Assembly (NCBI GenBank): GCA_026770025.1
Contig: JAMXDE010000030.1
Location: forward strand, 406,001-470,000
Length of the DNA stretch: 64,000 bases
Source of the DNA: Craspedostauros australis
Lineage: Eukaryota; Bacillariophyta; Bacillariophyceae; Mastogloiales; Achnanthaceae
Direction: 5' to 3'
In this document: positions 45,415 to 57,190 of the stretch, piece after piece
Position numbering within the stretch: the first letter of the stretch is position 1
Layout: every line of letters begins with the position of its first letter
Position numbers and translations under genes: made by a program
Notes under the pieces: generated by a model
Told to the model about the DNA's origin: nothing
The model's input: the letters and a program-made list of their open reading frames with translations, nothing else
Database searches by the model: none

Positions 45415-48400
45415 CTAGGCTGCAGTGCAGTCGTCCCCATCATCACCACCAGTTCCGCCGTTTCCCCAAATAGAGCCCTTTGTCCACTTGTTGGGATTAC
45501 TTCCCAATGAACCGCCGACACCAACGCCAACCGGAGGCGTGCCACCACCACTGGCAGGGGCACCGCCTGGACCCCCAAAGTTAGGGAAGGTTCCCTTGGG
45601 ATTCTTGATCCCAGTGTTGGGAGCAGGCACCGTGCCACCGTTCGTTCCGAAGATTACACCCTTGACCTGACGGCGTCGGCGACGTCCACCACTGACCTCG
45701 CAGCTCGGCTTTGTCGGCTGTGACGTTGGTTGCGACGTTGGTTGCGACGTTGGCTGCGATGTCGGCGCGGCTGTTGGCTGCGACGTTGGCTGTGATGTTG
45801 GTTGCGATGTTGGCTGCGATGTTGGCACGGCTGTTGGCTGCGACGTAGGCTGTGCTGGAACTGGCTCTGCGCTTGGCATCGTGCTCGGTTCGGCAGACAG
45901 TGTCGGGGAGAAGCTCGGGATCTCGGATGGCTGGTTCGAGATTGACGGGTTTGATGACGGCATGTCAGAAGGTAGAAAAGACGACGATGGTCCGCTGCTA
46001 GGCTCCGTGGACGGTTCGATGGATGCTGTCGGATTCTCTGATGGCTGCCAAGATGGCATTTCCGATGGCGAGTTGCTCGGGTTTCCGGACGGTGTCGTCG
46101 ACGGTGAGTCAGATGGTTGCAACGATTCGGTGAGTTCAATACTCGGCAGTGCGGAGGGCTCGACGCTTGGCGAAGCGGATGGACGATCCGAGACGGTGGG
46201 TCCCATCGACGGCACGGCGGAGGGGGTCATCGTGGGCACCTTGGTCTCCCCCGGTGCGCAGCCATCGCCATCAACAGTCGAGCCCATCGTTGTCGTTGGG
46301 CATTTGTCCTTGTCATTCATCACGCCATCGCTATCATCATCAATCTGGGACTGGGAGCACCCATCTTCGTTGACGTCTTCCCCAAGCGGGGTCGACGGGC
46401 ACAAATCCTTGCAGTCCTCCAAGCCGTCGCTGTCTTCGTCGGGCATGGCGCAGTCGGCTCGCTTGCTGGTGCTGGTCGTGAAAAAGTCCTCTTCCACGAA
46501 GAGATCATCGCAACGGTCGAAGCTATCTCGGTTTGGGAGGACGTGGCTCAATTCGCACGAGTCTGTAACTCCCATCCACTGCGCAACTGGCTGCCAGTGC
46601 GCCTCCAGAGGCATCTCGGGGATCAGTCGGCCACGTCCAATGTTCAGCCGACCGTTGCTGGTGATGTCGTCGGGGTACAAACCGTGGATCTTCTTCTCCT
46701 TGAGCCCGCCGCCCATCATGAAACCGACACCACCCCAGCCGTGGTCTGTGCCTTCGCCGGAGTTGAGAGTGAGGGTTCGAGCGAAGTCAGATCCGGTAAC
46801 AATCACAACATCTTCCCAGATGCCTTGATTCTCCATCTCTTCGATGAAGCTCTTCAGAGCATTGTTCACATCTGTCAAAAGAGCCTCGAGGTTGTTGCGT
46901 GAGCTCACTGCGTGAAGGTCGTATCCTCCTTGTCGAACAAAAAACGCTTCGCGTTCCACCTTGCGCTGGTCCTTCGACTTCATCCACCTGGCCAGAGACT
47001 CGAAGTTCTTGTCAAGACGGGTCGAACCGAACGTGGCCGTTGGGTTGAACTCGTCCGAGTAGTAGATGTTGACCATCTCCTTGTTGGATGCCATGGATTG
47101 AATGAGCTTGGTCGCCCAGTGATCGCCGAACAAACCGCTCTGCACGTCGTTGGCTCCGTTGATGTCGGTCATGTGGTCGTTCATGTCTGTCACCTCTGGA
47201 TTCGAGTTAAAATTAGATGGAAAATGGTGTGGCAACTCGGTCACGGGGTTGTTGTCTTCCGGTGAACCGGAGAGCAGGACAGAACTGGTGCCGACGGATC
47301 CGGAGGATGTTTTGAAGCCGTTTCTCTTGAGGACGTCAATAAGACGACCGCCGACGCCCGTTTCTCCTGCCTCGTTTTCGATGTCCACCCGGTAGAACTC
47401 TCGTTGCTGGCTGTTGTGGGAGAAGAGTGGCGACTTGGTTTCCTGCCAGTTGTCCTTGGTGACTTTCTTCTGCAGCACACCATGGTTGGCGAAGAACATG
47501 GCCTGGTTGCTGTTGTACCGTTCCTGCAGGATAGGGATGGCGCTGTTGATGCCGAATGTGGTGCATGTTTGATCGGGATTGTTGGCATCGATCTCCAACA
47601 TCTCGCTCTCGGACAGGGCATGCACGCTGCGGACACTCTTGTACTCCTCGTACATATCCTTGTTGCCACATCCTGACTTGGGCACGAGCAGGTTGTGCGA
47701 ATCCATGCCGCCGTGAAACATGAGATACACGACAGCTCGGTATGGCTTCGTGGGCCCATCGTTGCCGTCAGGCAACGTTCGGGTGGTGTTGGCTGGACTG
47801 ATGATGCTCGTAGTTTGGAATTCGGCAGAAGCTACAATAAGCTGCTGTGCGTAGCGAAGTGCCTTTGGCCTATCGTCGATCACGTAAGGTTCGATGTATG
47901 CTGCGATCTTCGCCTTGTTGGACGCATCGAGGCGGTTTGCTGTCATCAAAAGAGCGAGGTCGTCGACAATCTCTGCCGAGGCGAGACTTGTCGTGTTGTA
48001 TTGCAAGTACCCAAAGGATTTGCTGACGTTGCCGAAGTACTCCGATCTCCAGCTGACGCACCAATCCTTGAGGCCCCGAGGACGATAGTCACCGAGACCA
48101 CCGCGGCATGAGATGATTCCTGCAAGCATTGTGGTGGAGGTAGAGTTGGGAGGTTTGGCATTGACAACATTGTTAAGCGATATTGTGCGGAGTGAAAGAA
48201 AGAGACTCAAACCGAAGAGAGTTGATTTGGTATGACGGGAAGGTGCGAAGTGAGATGTTGGTGTGAGTGTGAGAGCGAGAGTAAGAGGGGTGGTCGTGCA
48301 CTGTGGTACCTCGCAACGACAACAGGAATGCCACAGATTGGTGATGGTGGAGACAATCGCATGTTGCACAACCACCGGCAAGTGCGATCGGAATCGCAAC

Positions 48401-51400
48401 CTGTGCAGAGTTCCATAATCGCCACTGTCGCTGTTGCCTGCAACAGAGCAGTATCAACAATATCAACAGTGCCAACAGCACCGAGAATGTCCAAAGTATT
48501 AGCATTGATAGCACAGGCCAACCCTCGCAGGTTATCCACTCACCGTACTTCGATGTCGCGAATAGACTTTCCAACAGATCGGTCGTCTTTGTCGCCGTGA
48601 GGACAAGAGACTCGGGCGATTTCAAGAATGCGGTTGCTAATGGCCCCGATGGCACGAATTCTGGCAAGAAGAAGGAGAACACGCTGGGCGTCTCGTACAC
48701 GCCCTGGCCAATGTCATCCTGAAGGGTCGGGAGCAAGGGCCAGATCAAGGGGCTGTCGATCTTGTAGTCCAAATTCCTCAGGAAGGCCACAATCTTCAGC
48801 AATGGTTCCCGGAGCTGTCCATGAGCGACATCCGAATTGATGGAGATCGATCGAGCTTCTTGGTCGAGCAGAATGGCTGCGACCATGGCGCCGAGGTCAC
48901 CGTAGTTGCCAGAGCCGATACCGTTGTAGTCGCCGCTCTTGTAAGCAGTCACGACAGTCTTCACAAATCGAGGCGATGGGCTCGAGAAACCGAATCGCTG
49001 CAGGAGACGCACGGCAAGGAACGGCGCATGGCTGGGGTGATAGAAGTAGTGGTCCAGCACGGCGTCGATCTCGTGATACGCGTCTCTGGGCTCCGGATCG
49101 TGCACACTCATGAAGTTGACGGGGTTGCGGAATGAGTACGTGCTGGAATCGACTTTGACTGTGGAGACGAGGTTCTTGTAGTATTTCATGATGCCATACT
49201 CGTTGGGCAGCTCGAAGATCGTGTCCACGTCGAGATTGTCGCAGTTTGAACTGTTGTTGGCATTGTTGGTGTAGATCGTCACGCCAGAGACCGCGCCGCT
49301 GCAATCACCTCGATTGGTGTAGGCATCGGCATCGTGATACGAGGGTTCAAATGCTCCAATGAACAACACCTCGTACAGCTTGGTCTGATTCCCAACGTCC
49401 GTCGCTGTCGTGAACATCGGTTGCTCGACGACGCTGACGTCGCAGATGCATGAATCGTATTGGGAAATACAATTGCCGCCGGTTCCAGAACATCCAGCCT
49501 TGATATTTGGGAATTCACCGCCGGCCCATGGCACCTTGAAGAAGTTGATCGTCTCTTCAGACACTCTGGATGGGATCTCGTTGGCTCCGGAGAAGTCCGG
49601 ATCTACTCGGATTAGCATGTACGAGTATGGCAGCGAATATGCGTTGTTTGCGTGACGGTGGCACACGTAGTGGATGCAGTGCACATTACACATAGACGAT
49701 TGAAGACAAGTAGCATTCGACGTAAGAATACGAGTTTCGGAGGAGAAGCTTTGGAAAGCCAAGCGATGGGGACCAACGCACGAGACAGAAGCAATCATCA
49801 TGCACCAATGTGCTTGTCAGGATTCAGGAACGTACCGGGATTGTGCACAAGGGCGACCTCTCCATCAGCAGATACCTTCGCCTTGAGGGAGCAAGACCCT
49901 GTCGTCCACTGAAAGTAGGTTGCCCAGCGGTCCGGACCTGCCCACGGATCACGAACGCATTGGCCACCATACTGTGGCAGCATTCGCATGTTGTCGCACT
50001 GTTCAAAAACCACACCATCCCTTCCCTCGACTGTCAGCGCTGCACACCGTGACTGAGCCGTGGCGAAGCTGACCCGCTCGGCCTGGTAACGGCAATCGCG
50101 TCGCGCGTAGATGTTATTGGACCGGTCGCTGAACTGGATGGCATCCCATCCTTGAGCACAGCAACTCTCCGCAGCCACGGCCAGCCTTGGATTGGCGCAG
50201 AGGTTGTTGCGATTGACATGTCGATGGTTGGTCCAATCCGTGATGCGCTTGGCGTTGTTGTAGTATGTCTGCTCAACGCAGGGCTGTCGCACGTATTCGT
50301 AGTAGATGGGACTGCCAGATGTGCCAGGTCCTCCTCGCACCTGCACCGTCCTCACCGTGTCGACATCGTACTCTGTGAAGCTGTTGTTTGCGCCGTAGAG
50401 GGGAAGGAGGTTGCCTGGGAGAGTGATCTTACCAGGGTATGTGCAGCCGCTGCCGCCAACGTCGGCACAGAGTGCATCGTACAGAGGCGACGACACGTCG
50501 AGGGAAAGACGCACGACATCTGGTTGGTTGGTCCAGATCGAGTAGTAGGTGTGCAACTCCGGATACTCCTTCGATCCCAGCAGACGGTAGGTGGCACCCT
50601 TTCGTAGATGATGATGCTTCGGCATGTCCACGCACAAGGGAAAGCCATCTCCGATGTAGCCGTTGGAAAGGCTTGACTTGGGGAAGTTGTCGCGCCATCG
50701 ACTATTGGTTGATGATGTGGCGGGGGTTGGTTTGGCAAGACCGTTTGAAAATGTCAAGAGTGAGCGCGCATTGAGTCAGCGAGTGAATGAGTGAGTGAAG
50801 TGGGTCAGCGAGAGAGTCAGGATGCACATATAGTCGCATCAGCACCAATTGTGGGACTTACTTTCGGATCCTCATCGGATCCACTCTCGTCCAGCGGTAT
50901 TCGAAGTTTCCCCGGTTTGGTTGCTTTTCAAATCCAGTCCATGCTCTGGCGAACGACAAGATGTCGCTGTTGTCATAGGTTGGGACGGTCTCGCCTTCAG
51001 CATCCAGCTTTGCTGTCCCGTCTTCATTCAACTGTATCAGCCCGATGCTGAAGAGCTGCATGATCTCTCTCGCGAAGTTCTCATCCGGGAAAGCTGGTCT
51101 GCTGTAGTCGATGGAGTACTGAACGCTTTTGGAGTACGCCGATGAAAGCATTTCGGCCATGCGATCGTGGAAGGCCACCTGCTTGAGGACATCGCGATAG
51201 TTTCCGAACGCGTTGCGAACGAAGATATCGTAGAAGTCGACCGTGGTCTCCGTGAAGGTCACGTCGTTGAGGCCCGTTGGCGAGATGACTAGGACCTGGC
51301 TCAGCGCAAAGGCGACACGTTGGCGCAGCTGATCGAGCGCATTCAATGCGATGTTGGACCACATCGTCGCCTTCTGCCGTTGCAGCATCCCACTGGGGGT

Positions 51401-54153
51401 CGTGTCATATCGCTTCTCGATGTTGCCCTCGAGCTCGTAGTAGTTGGCGTCGAATCCTGCTCCCAGCTTGGGGTCGTTGGCCACCTCGCCTCGGGAGCCG
51501 CAGATGAGGACGCCCTTGCCGTCGGGATTAGTCTGCACCGAACCGTACTCATCCTCCAGTTCCTGTGCCTTGAGGTTGTCGGGGAGATCTGCGTAGGAGA
51601 TGTACTCGTCGTACCGACCCAGCAGCGGGCGCAGGTCAGGTTCGCTCACGATTTTTTGGAAGAACCGTTCGTTGCCGTTCCAATGGTGGTGGCTTGGGAA
51701 GTACAGGATCGATTTGTCATTGTCAGCAAAGTTGTAGATCTTCTGCGGGCCGCCGCCATGGATCAAGGCAAAGTTGGTGAAGTCGTACACATTGAGGTGC
51801 ATGGGATGAACGTGGCGCCAGCAATTTCCGTCAAAGTCCTTGATCTTGCCCAAGGCGAAGAGGTCGCGGTCGGCCGATTCGCATTCGAAGGTGGCAGGTA
51901 GTTGGACATCTTTGAGGTTGGAGTTGGTGTTGTAGTCGCCGATGCTTTCGAAACCTGGCTGTAGCAATGTGGCAAAGACTTGCTCCGTGTCTTCGTGGAC
52001 GGTTCTGTAATCAGCCGCGTCACATTCAGAGGTGTCGACTCGCATCCATCTGGATGTACGGTAGGCATGAAGTTGGCATGGCTTGGCCAGGTAGGGCACC
52101 TGGTCGTCGCCGTCGAAGTAGGTCTCGTTGGTGATTGGGAGGTTGTCGATGGCGTAGACCTGTGTGCGTAGGTGGGTTTGTAGCAGAGCATGGTGGAGTA
52201 CGCAGAATGACATTGCAACGAGTAGGTGCCATGCACAATGAAGGGAAGGGGCAAAAGAAGGCAGAAGATGAGATGGGATGAGGCATTGATAGTATCATGA
52301 TCAACAGGCACGAGCGTATGTAGAAAGTACGTCCAGATGATTCGGGTTTGATGATCGTCGTCATGGTCGCAACCATTGCAACAGGCACTGCAACAGGCAC
52401 TGCAACAGGCACTGCAACAGGCACTGCAACAGGCACTGCAACAGGCACTGCAACAGGCACTGCAACAGGCACTGCAACAGGCACTGCAACAGGCACACAT
52501 GTATACATGCAATCGCGCGAGAGATTGACTTACATATCTGCCGGTCGCTTCATGCATGGCAAGGAGGAATTCGTGAGAAAGCTTGACGGAGAAGGTTGGT
52601 GGAGCGTCGGGACTGCATGCGGTGGTTTCCTCGCTCAGGATGCAATGGTCTTCGTTGAGGAACGATCGTTGTGCGTTCGAGCACAGGACGGTGTTGCCAG
52701 TCTCGATGGCCACGCTTCCACCACCGTCGGGGATTGGATTTTCGAGGGTGTTCTCCTGCAGCTGCAGGCGAGGGTCGTAGAGGAGGTACTCGTCGGTGAC
52801 GCCGTCCGATGCGTTGACGCGGCCGAAGATGGGCTCAAGGCTGTACGACTGCTGCCGCGAAGTGGCATACGCCTTCGGAAGTGCAGCGCAAGCGGCTTCG
52901 GTCGGCGATCCAGAGCCATCGATGGATCCCGTGAGGATGTACTCGTCGTTCGATCCGTAGGCCGTGGTCCAGTAGACGCTCTCGTAGTCGTTGTCGTCGA
53001 TGGGCTTGAGCTGCGCACCGTTCGCAGCAGCAGCGCCAGTGTGGGGGTTTGGAAGATCGATGACGTGCGCAGTCAAGGTTGGATCGGCGGTGATATCCAC
53101 GGCGGGAACTCCACCGACCAACTCCAGGCATTCGCTCGAATCGTCGTTGGCGAGCTTCATCCAGACAGCGCCGCCGATGGATTCCTGGTAGAAGGTCTCC
53201 TCCTCCTGGCAGATCTCGTAGTCCGTGTTGAGCACAGCGGGAACGACGCTGTCGCCAGTGGTATCGAACGGTGTCTGGAAGGACGGAAGGTCGTCGACGA
53301 TGGTGCGGGCGTGCCCGTTGACGAGGAGGACGAAGGGGGCCGTGGTCTCGGCCTGCCCTGCCAGCGACCGGATCGTCATCGTCTTGCCGCTGTCCTTGAC
53401 GCTGAATGCAAAGCGTCTCCACCGCGAGTTCTCGTCGCACGGTGGGGGACCCGGACGGACCGGGTAGAAGGCCGCTTCGAGGCGGGGGTTGAGGCGCTTG
53501 CGGAAGTACTCGCGGTGCGAGGTGAGGCCAGAGACGGACGGGTCCATCTGATCCTCCACCCATTGCTTGATGGTGGACTCCAGCGGCTGGGTGAGGTCCC
53601 AGTCATCCAGCGCCTGGCGTGTGGTGCCGTACGTGCTCTGCTCCAGGAAGCGCGCCACCGCGGCCTTCTTGTCCACGTCGGTGGTGAGGTCGAGGTGCGG
53701 CGCGAAGGAGGTGAGCACGAAGATGTCGTTGGACTCGTCATCGGGGGCTGGGAGAGGCACGTTCATAGTGCACGCAGAGCCGCCGCAAGTGATCTGGAAC
53801 GAAGCGCCGTCTCCAGCGTAGAAGCCGGGAGACAGCTCCCAGTCGCTGCCATCGTAGCTGCGAGCCACGGGAACGACCGTGGCGGAGTTGGTGAGCTTGG
53901 TGAGCGTGCAGAGGCCGTTCGGCCCGTGCTTGGGCAGCGAGATGAAGGAGTCGGTGATCGGGGGTGAGGATTCGCCAGCGTTGGGGCAGGAGTAGGCCTG
54001 CTGCGCATGCACGGACGGGAGGGCTGCGAAGATGCTCGCGGCGACCAATGCCAGCACGATGCAGCGCGAGCTGGACATCGCTCGTGCCATTGGCGATTGT
54101 TGGCTGGCCGCGTTGATGGTGCTGCGCGTGGCATGGGGCGTGCTGGTTGCCAT
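45415..54153 (-). CDS. Secreted DUF1800-DUF1501 fusion protein, 5 exons
   Basis: Deduced 2515 residues. Exons are 54153-52534, 52159-50862, 50701-49836, about 49602-48544 and 48119-45415. Donors are GTAAGT, GTAAGT, GTACGT and GTGAGT, all acceptors are AG, and phases match at every join. The acceptor of exon 4 could also be at 49606. A signal peptide follows an N-terminal extension (hydrophobic core IVLALVAASIFAAL, cleavage after SVHA near residue 50). Met22 or Met26 could also be the start. DUF1800 begins near 150 (AVARFLEQSTYG), includes NFAREIMQLFSIG near 898, and ends near 1510 after a large insert. DUF1501 spans about 1740-2145 (LMFHGGMDSHNLLVP to VTGSDFARTL and DHGWGGVGFMMGG). Two thrombospondin type-3-like calcium loops (near 2175-2235), Ser/Pro repeats, Thr-Ser-Gln-Pro repeats and a Gly/Pro-rich tail follow. 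It is probably extracellular or wall-associated. The enzymatic role is unknown. Confidence 0.87.
52378..52496. repeat. 12-bp tandem repeat inside intron 1 of the DUF1800-DUF1501 gene
   Basis: About ten near-perfect copies of gcaacaggcact. On the gene's strand the unit is four codons long (Cys-Cys-Ser-Ala when read in the frame of exon 1) and contains no stop. Confidence 0.95.
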
Positions 54154-57100
54154 GCTGTGCTGTGGGAGCGTACTGGCGTGTACCGCACTCTGAGTTGACT
54201 TGTTGGGTGGAGGGACGTTTGCAGATTTTATGAAACAAATGTTGTGATGGATGCACCAGTTCAACGAGTGCTATGTTCCGTGTGGTGCCGATGTCTGGGC
54301 TGCTTTCGGCGTTGCGGAAACCGAGCCACAAAAGTTGTGATGGAAGTGAACAATGGCGGGGATAAGGCGTCTCGCCGCTCAGACGCGTGAGGCCTTCACG
54401 TAGCCAATGATAAAAGGAGAGCGCCACGAAAGCAACGATGTTGCCGCTTTCATGTTTTGAGTGGCTCTGTGGTTCGCACTGATACTCGCACAAGTACATC
54501 CGTCTCCGACTGGGATTGGCCGTGATGGCGGGTCAGCGTGGAGAATTGCTTTTTTTGGCTCGTCTTTGGTGCGCACTTTGTGACGATTGCTCGCGTTGTT
54601 TTGTTTGGAGGCACTGGCCAAGTCTCACTCAACAGACCGATTTGGGTTGTTGTGGAATTTGGCGGAGTAACTGACGCTCACGATGTCTGACTGGCGACAA
54701 CGCAATATGTGTGTTCATATCATGTGTGTCTCTTTCATGTCGTACATATGATTATCCGTGATAGCCTATAAATGAAGTGTCGGATTGTTGTTGCTTGTTG
54801 TGACTGAACCGCTTCTGACGAAATGTCATACAAGACTGCAACTCATAAATGTTGGAATGGGAAACGATGACCATTCGTTTCGCACTGCCGTTCAAGGCGC
54901 TAGCAAATACACGTCCACAAGGAGAGGAAAACGAAAGAAATGGGAATTGGGAACCACTTCTCGCCGAATCTTTGCTGTTCATCCCTGTCTCGCGCAATCT
55001 TTCGCGCCGTGCTGTGCTGTGCTGTGCTCACACACTCTCCTCCTCCCTGCATCGCAATCGGAATCGCTGCTCGGCGGCGACAGTCCCAAAAGAGAGGAGC
55101 TTTCGAGGAGGACAACAAGAACCACACATTGATGTGCGTACGATATGCATCATAATTACGAGTGTATAGAATGTAGCAGCGGTGCACGAGGATTTATGAT
55201 CCGCTTCCCACCATCCGCGTCGGTCTTGGTGCGTTTCGGCTCCTGTATCGCAAGTTCCTCTGGATCATTGCGAGCGGTCATTTTCGTCCACCCTCCATGT
55301 TCGTCGGCAACAACTTCGGCCACTGCCCAGACGAGCATCGGGGGACCACAGGCGCATGGTTCGTGTGGTCACAGGAGCCAGTCCCCAATCCCAGAAAAGT
55401 CCAGTGCCAACCTAGACTCCCTGTTGATGCCTTTTCGCCACAAGGGAGGACATGGGGGAGAACACAAGGGAGGCTGCATCCTTTCTCACATCCAAATGCA
55501 CCGTGGTACCATGTGAACGAGTAATTGTACTCATGTTCGTACGGAACGTGGTGGATCACCGAAGAGACCGTGTCCTTCGGCTTTGGGTGGTGCGAGCTTG
55601 GTATCCAATCCCACGGAGACAGCAAAAGCGAAAGAGAGAAATAGAGCAGCCTTGATGCGATGTCTTGCTTACCAATACCTTGTCCCCGTCTGTTGTGTGA
55701 GGATTTATGATTCCATCCTCTGCAGGTCTCCGCTTCGACTCCTCGATCCGCCTCTGGACTCAGACTCGTTTCTTGGTTTCTGAAGCGAAGGACTCGGATT
55801 CTGAAAGCCGATCGCCGCCGCTCTTTGTGGTCAATGTGCGACCATGTCTCTCCCTCTCTCCAGAACCTGTGAGCGCATCGACTTCATCCTGGGACAACTA
55901 AAAAGTCCCTGGAATGCAAGGTGATAGACACAAGAGCGGTCACGATCTCCACTCCTGTTTCCACATTGTGACTGCGACCGATGGGACCGCAGCCGAAGTG
56001 TGCACCCTCCTTGGATGGAAGCATCCCTGCCTCGCCAACAGTCAACACGCAGACACGGTGCGTCAATCCTCTATCTTCAGCCGGTGTAATGCAATAGTGC
56101 ATTTGACTGCACTCAGCAGCATATTGCCAATATTCGTGCAATACAATTCTATTGTGATGGCACATTGCCTCGAGTACACACTGTGCGAGTAGCGCACTAT
56201 CACAGAGAGCCGAGCTGCGCCAGATGAACCCGAAAGGGATGTCCGCAACGGAGCTGTATGGTATAGTAGCACACCATGTGAACACGAGCGACGCATCGCT
56301 CCAGATAACTATGGAGGAATAACCCTCTGGAAAGCAAATCTGTTGCTGTCGTCTCGGCGGACATTGTCCAATCCAGAATGGTGTTGTTTTCAGTCGTGGA
56401 CCGTTGGATGGTGTGAACGATCGATGGTTGAATCGTGAATGAAATAGACGGTCCAACTACTCTCACTATTGTACGTTTTGAAGCATTTCACACAACTCCA
56501 AATTGATTGTATTCATGTCTCAATGTTGCATATCACAAGAAGACCATCTGCTTCCGATCAATGTTCGCTTTCGATCGAATCGTGTGCTCGAGAGGCGGCA
56601 ATCCCACAGTTGGGGCGACCTGGCTTCATTACTTCAAGAAGTAGTTCTCATTTCCCCCCTTCATTGGAACGTGTTCGAGAGGCGGCAATCCTGCATTTGG
56701 GGCGACCTGGCTTCGTCACTTCAAGAAGCAGTTCTCATTTCTCCCCTTCATTGGAACGCCATCGATGGAAGGTTGGCATCACACGCCTGCCATACCTCAT
56801 TCGTTCACTCACATCCAACGCCTTCAACATTGCACGGTGTCAAAACATGCGCTGTCTCCAAACGTTTCTTCACGAACAAGGGTGTGAAGCACAAAGGAGC
56901 AGTGCCCATCGCCGTTGCGTCACGCCTCACACTCCGCGCGACAGAACACATCAACACACATCGCAGCGCAACACACCATTCGCAATCACTCCCTTCCGCC
57001 ACAATTAATCCATTCATCAATCGAAAACACGCGAACATCACCACCACCACCACCAACAACAACAACATAATCATCATTGAATGCACATCATCATTGACAC

Positions 57101-57190
57101 GGCCAACCGTTCTCACGTTGACTTGATAAAGAGTGCCCTACGACTACTCTCAAGGATAGGACCATACGAGTGGACAGTCCAAGGCGCACC
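54154..57190. other. Long divergent intergenic region, no supported gene
   Basis: About 3 kb between the DUF1800-DUF1501 gene and the TLDc gene. It should hold both promoters. Short frames at 54752-55190, 55156-55625 and 55884-56456 have no domains and weak starts. A tandem duplication lies at 56581-56756. The last 150 bases before 57190 are rich in cac/aac triplets (57038-57068). Confidence 0.45.
56581..56756. repeat. 88-bp tandem duplication
   Basis: Copies 56581-56669 and 56670-56756 share the order gagaggcggcaatcc, ggggcgacctggcttc, acttcaagaag and cattggaac with a few substitutions. It lies about 430 bases before the TLDc start codon. Confidence 0.9.

Noticed and set aside
48173-48543. 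Apparent transmembrane C-terminus (VLLALLILLILLCC) of a DUF1800 protein
   Set aside because: It lies inside intron 4 between a GTGAGT donor and a CAG acceptor in matching phase. The joined frame continues directly into DUF1501.
55156-55338. Small minus-strand frame with a protein-like peptide (EPKRTKTDADGGKRIINPR)
   Set aside because: Only 60 codons, no splice partner or homologous domain identifiable by eye.
55884-56456. 190-codon minus-strand frame
   Set aside because: Composition unlike neighbouring genes, no domain, and no supported start.
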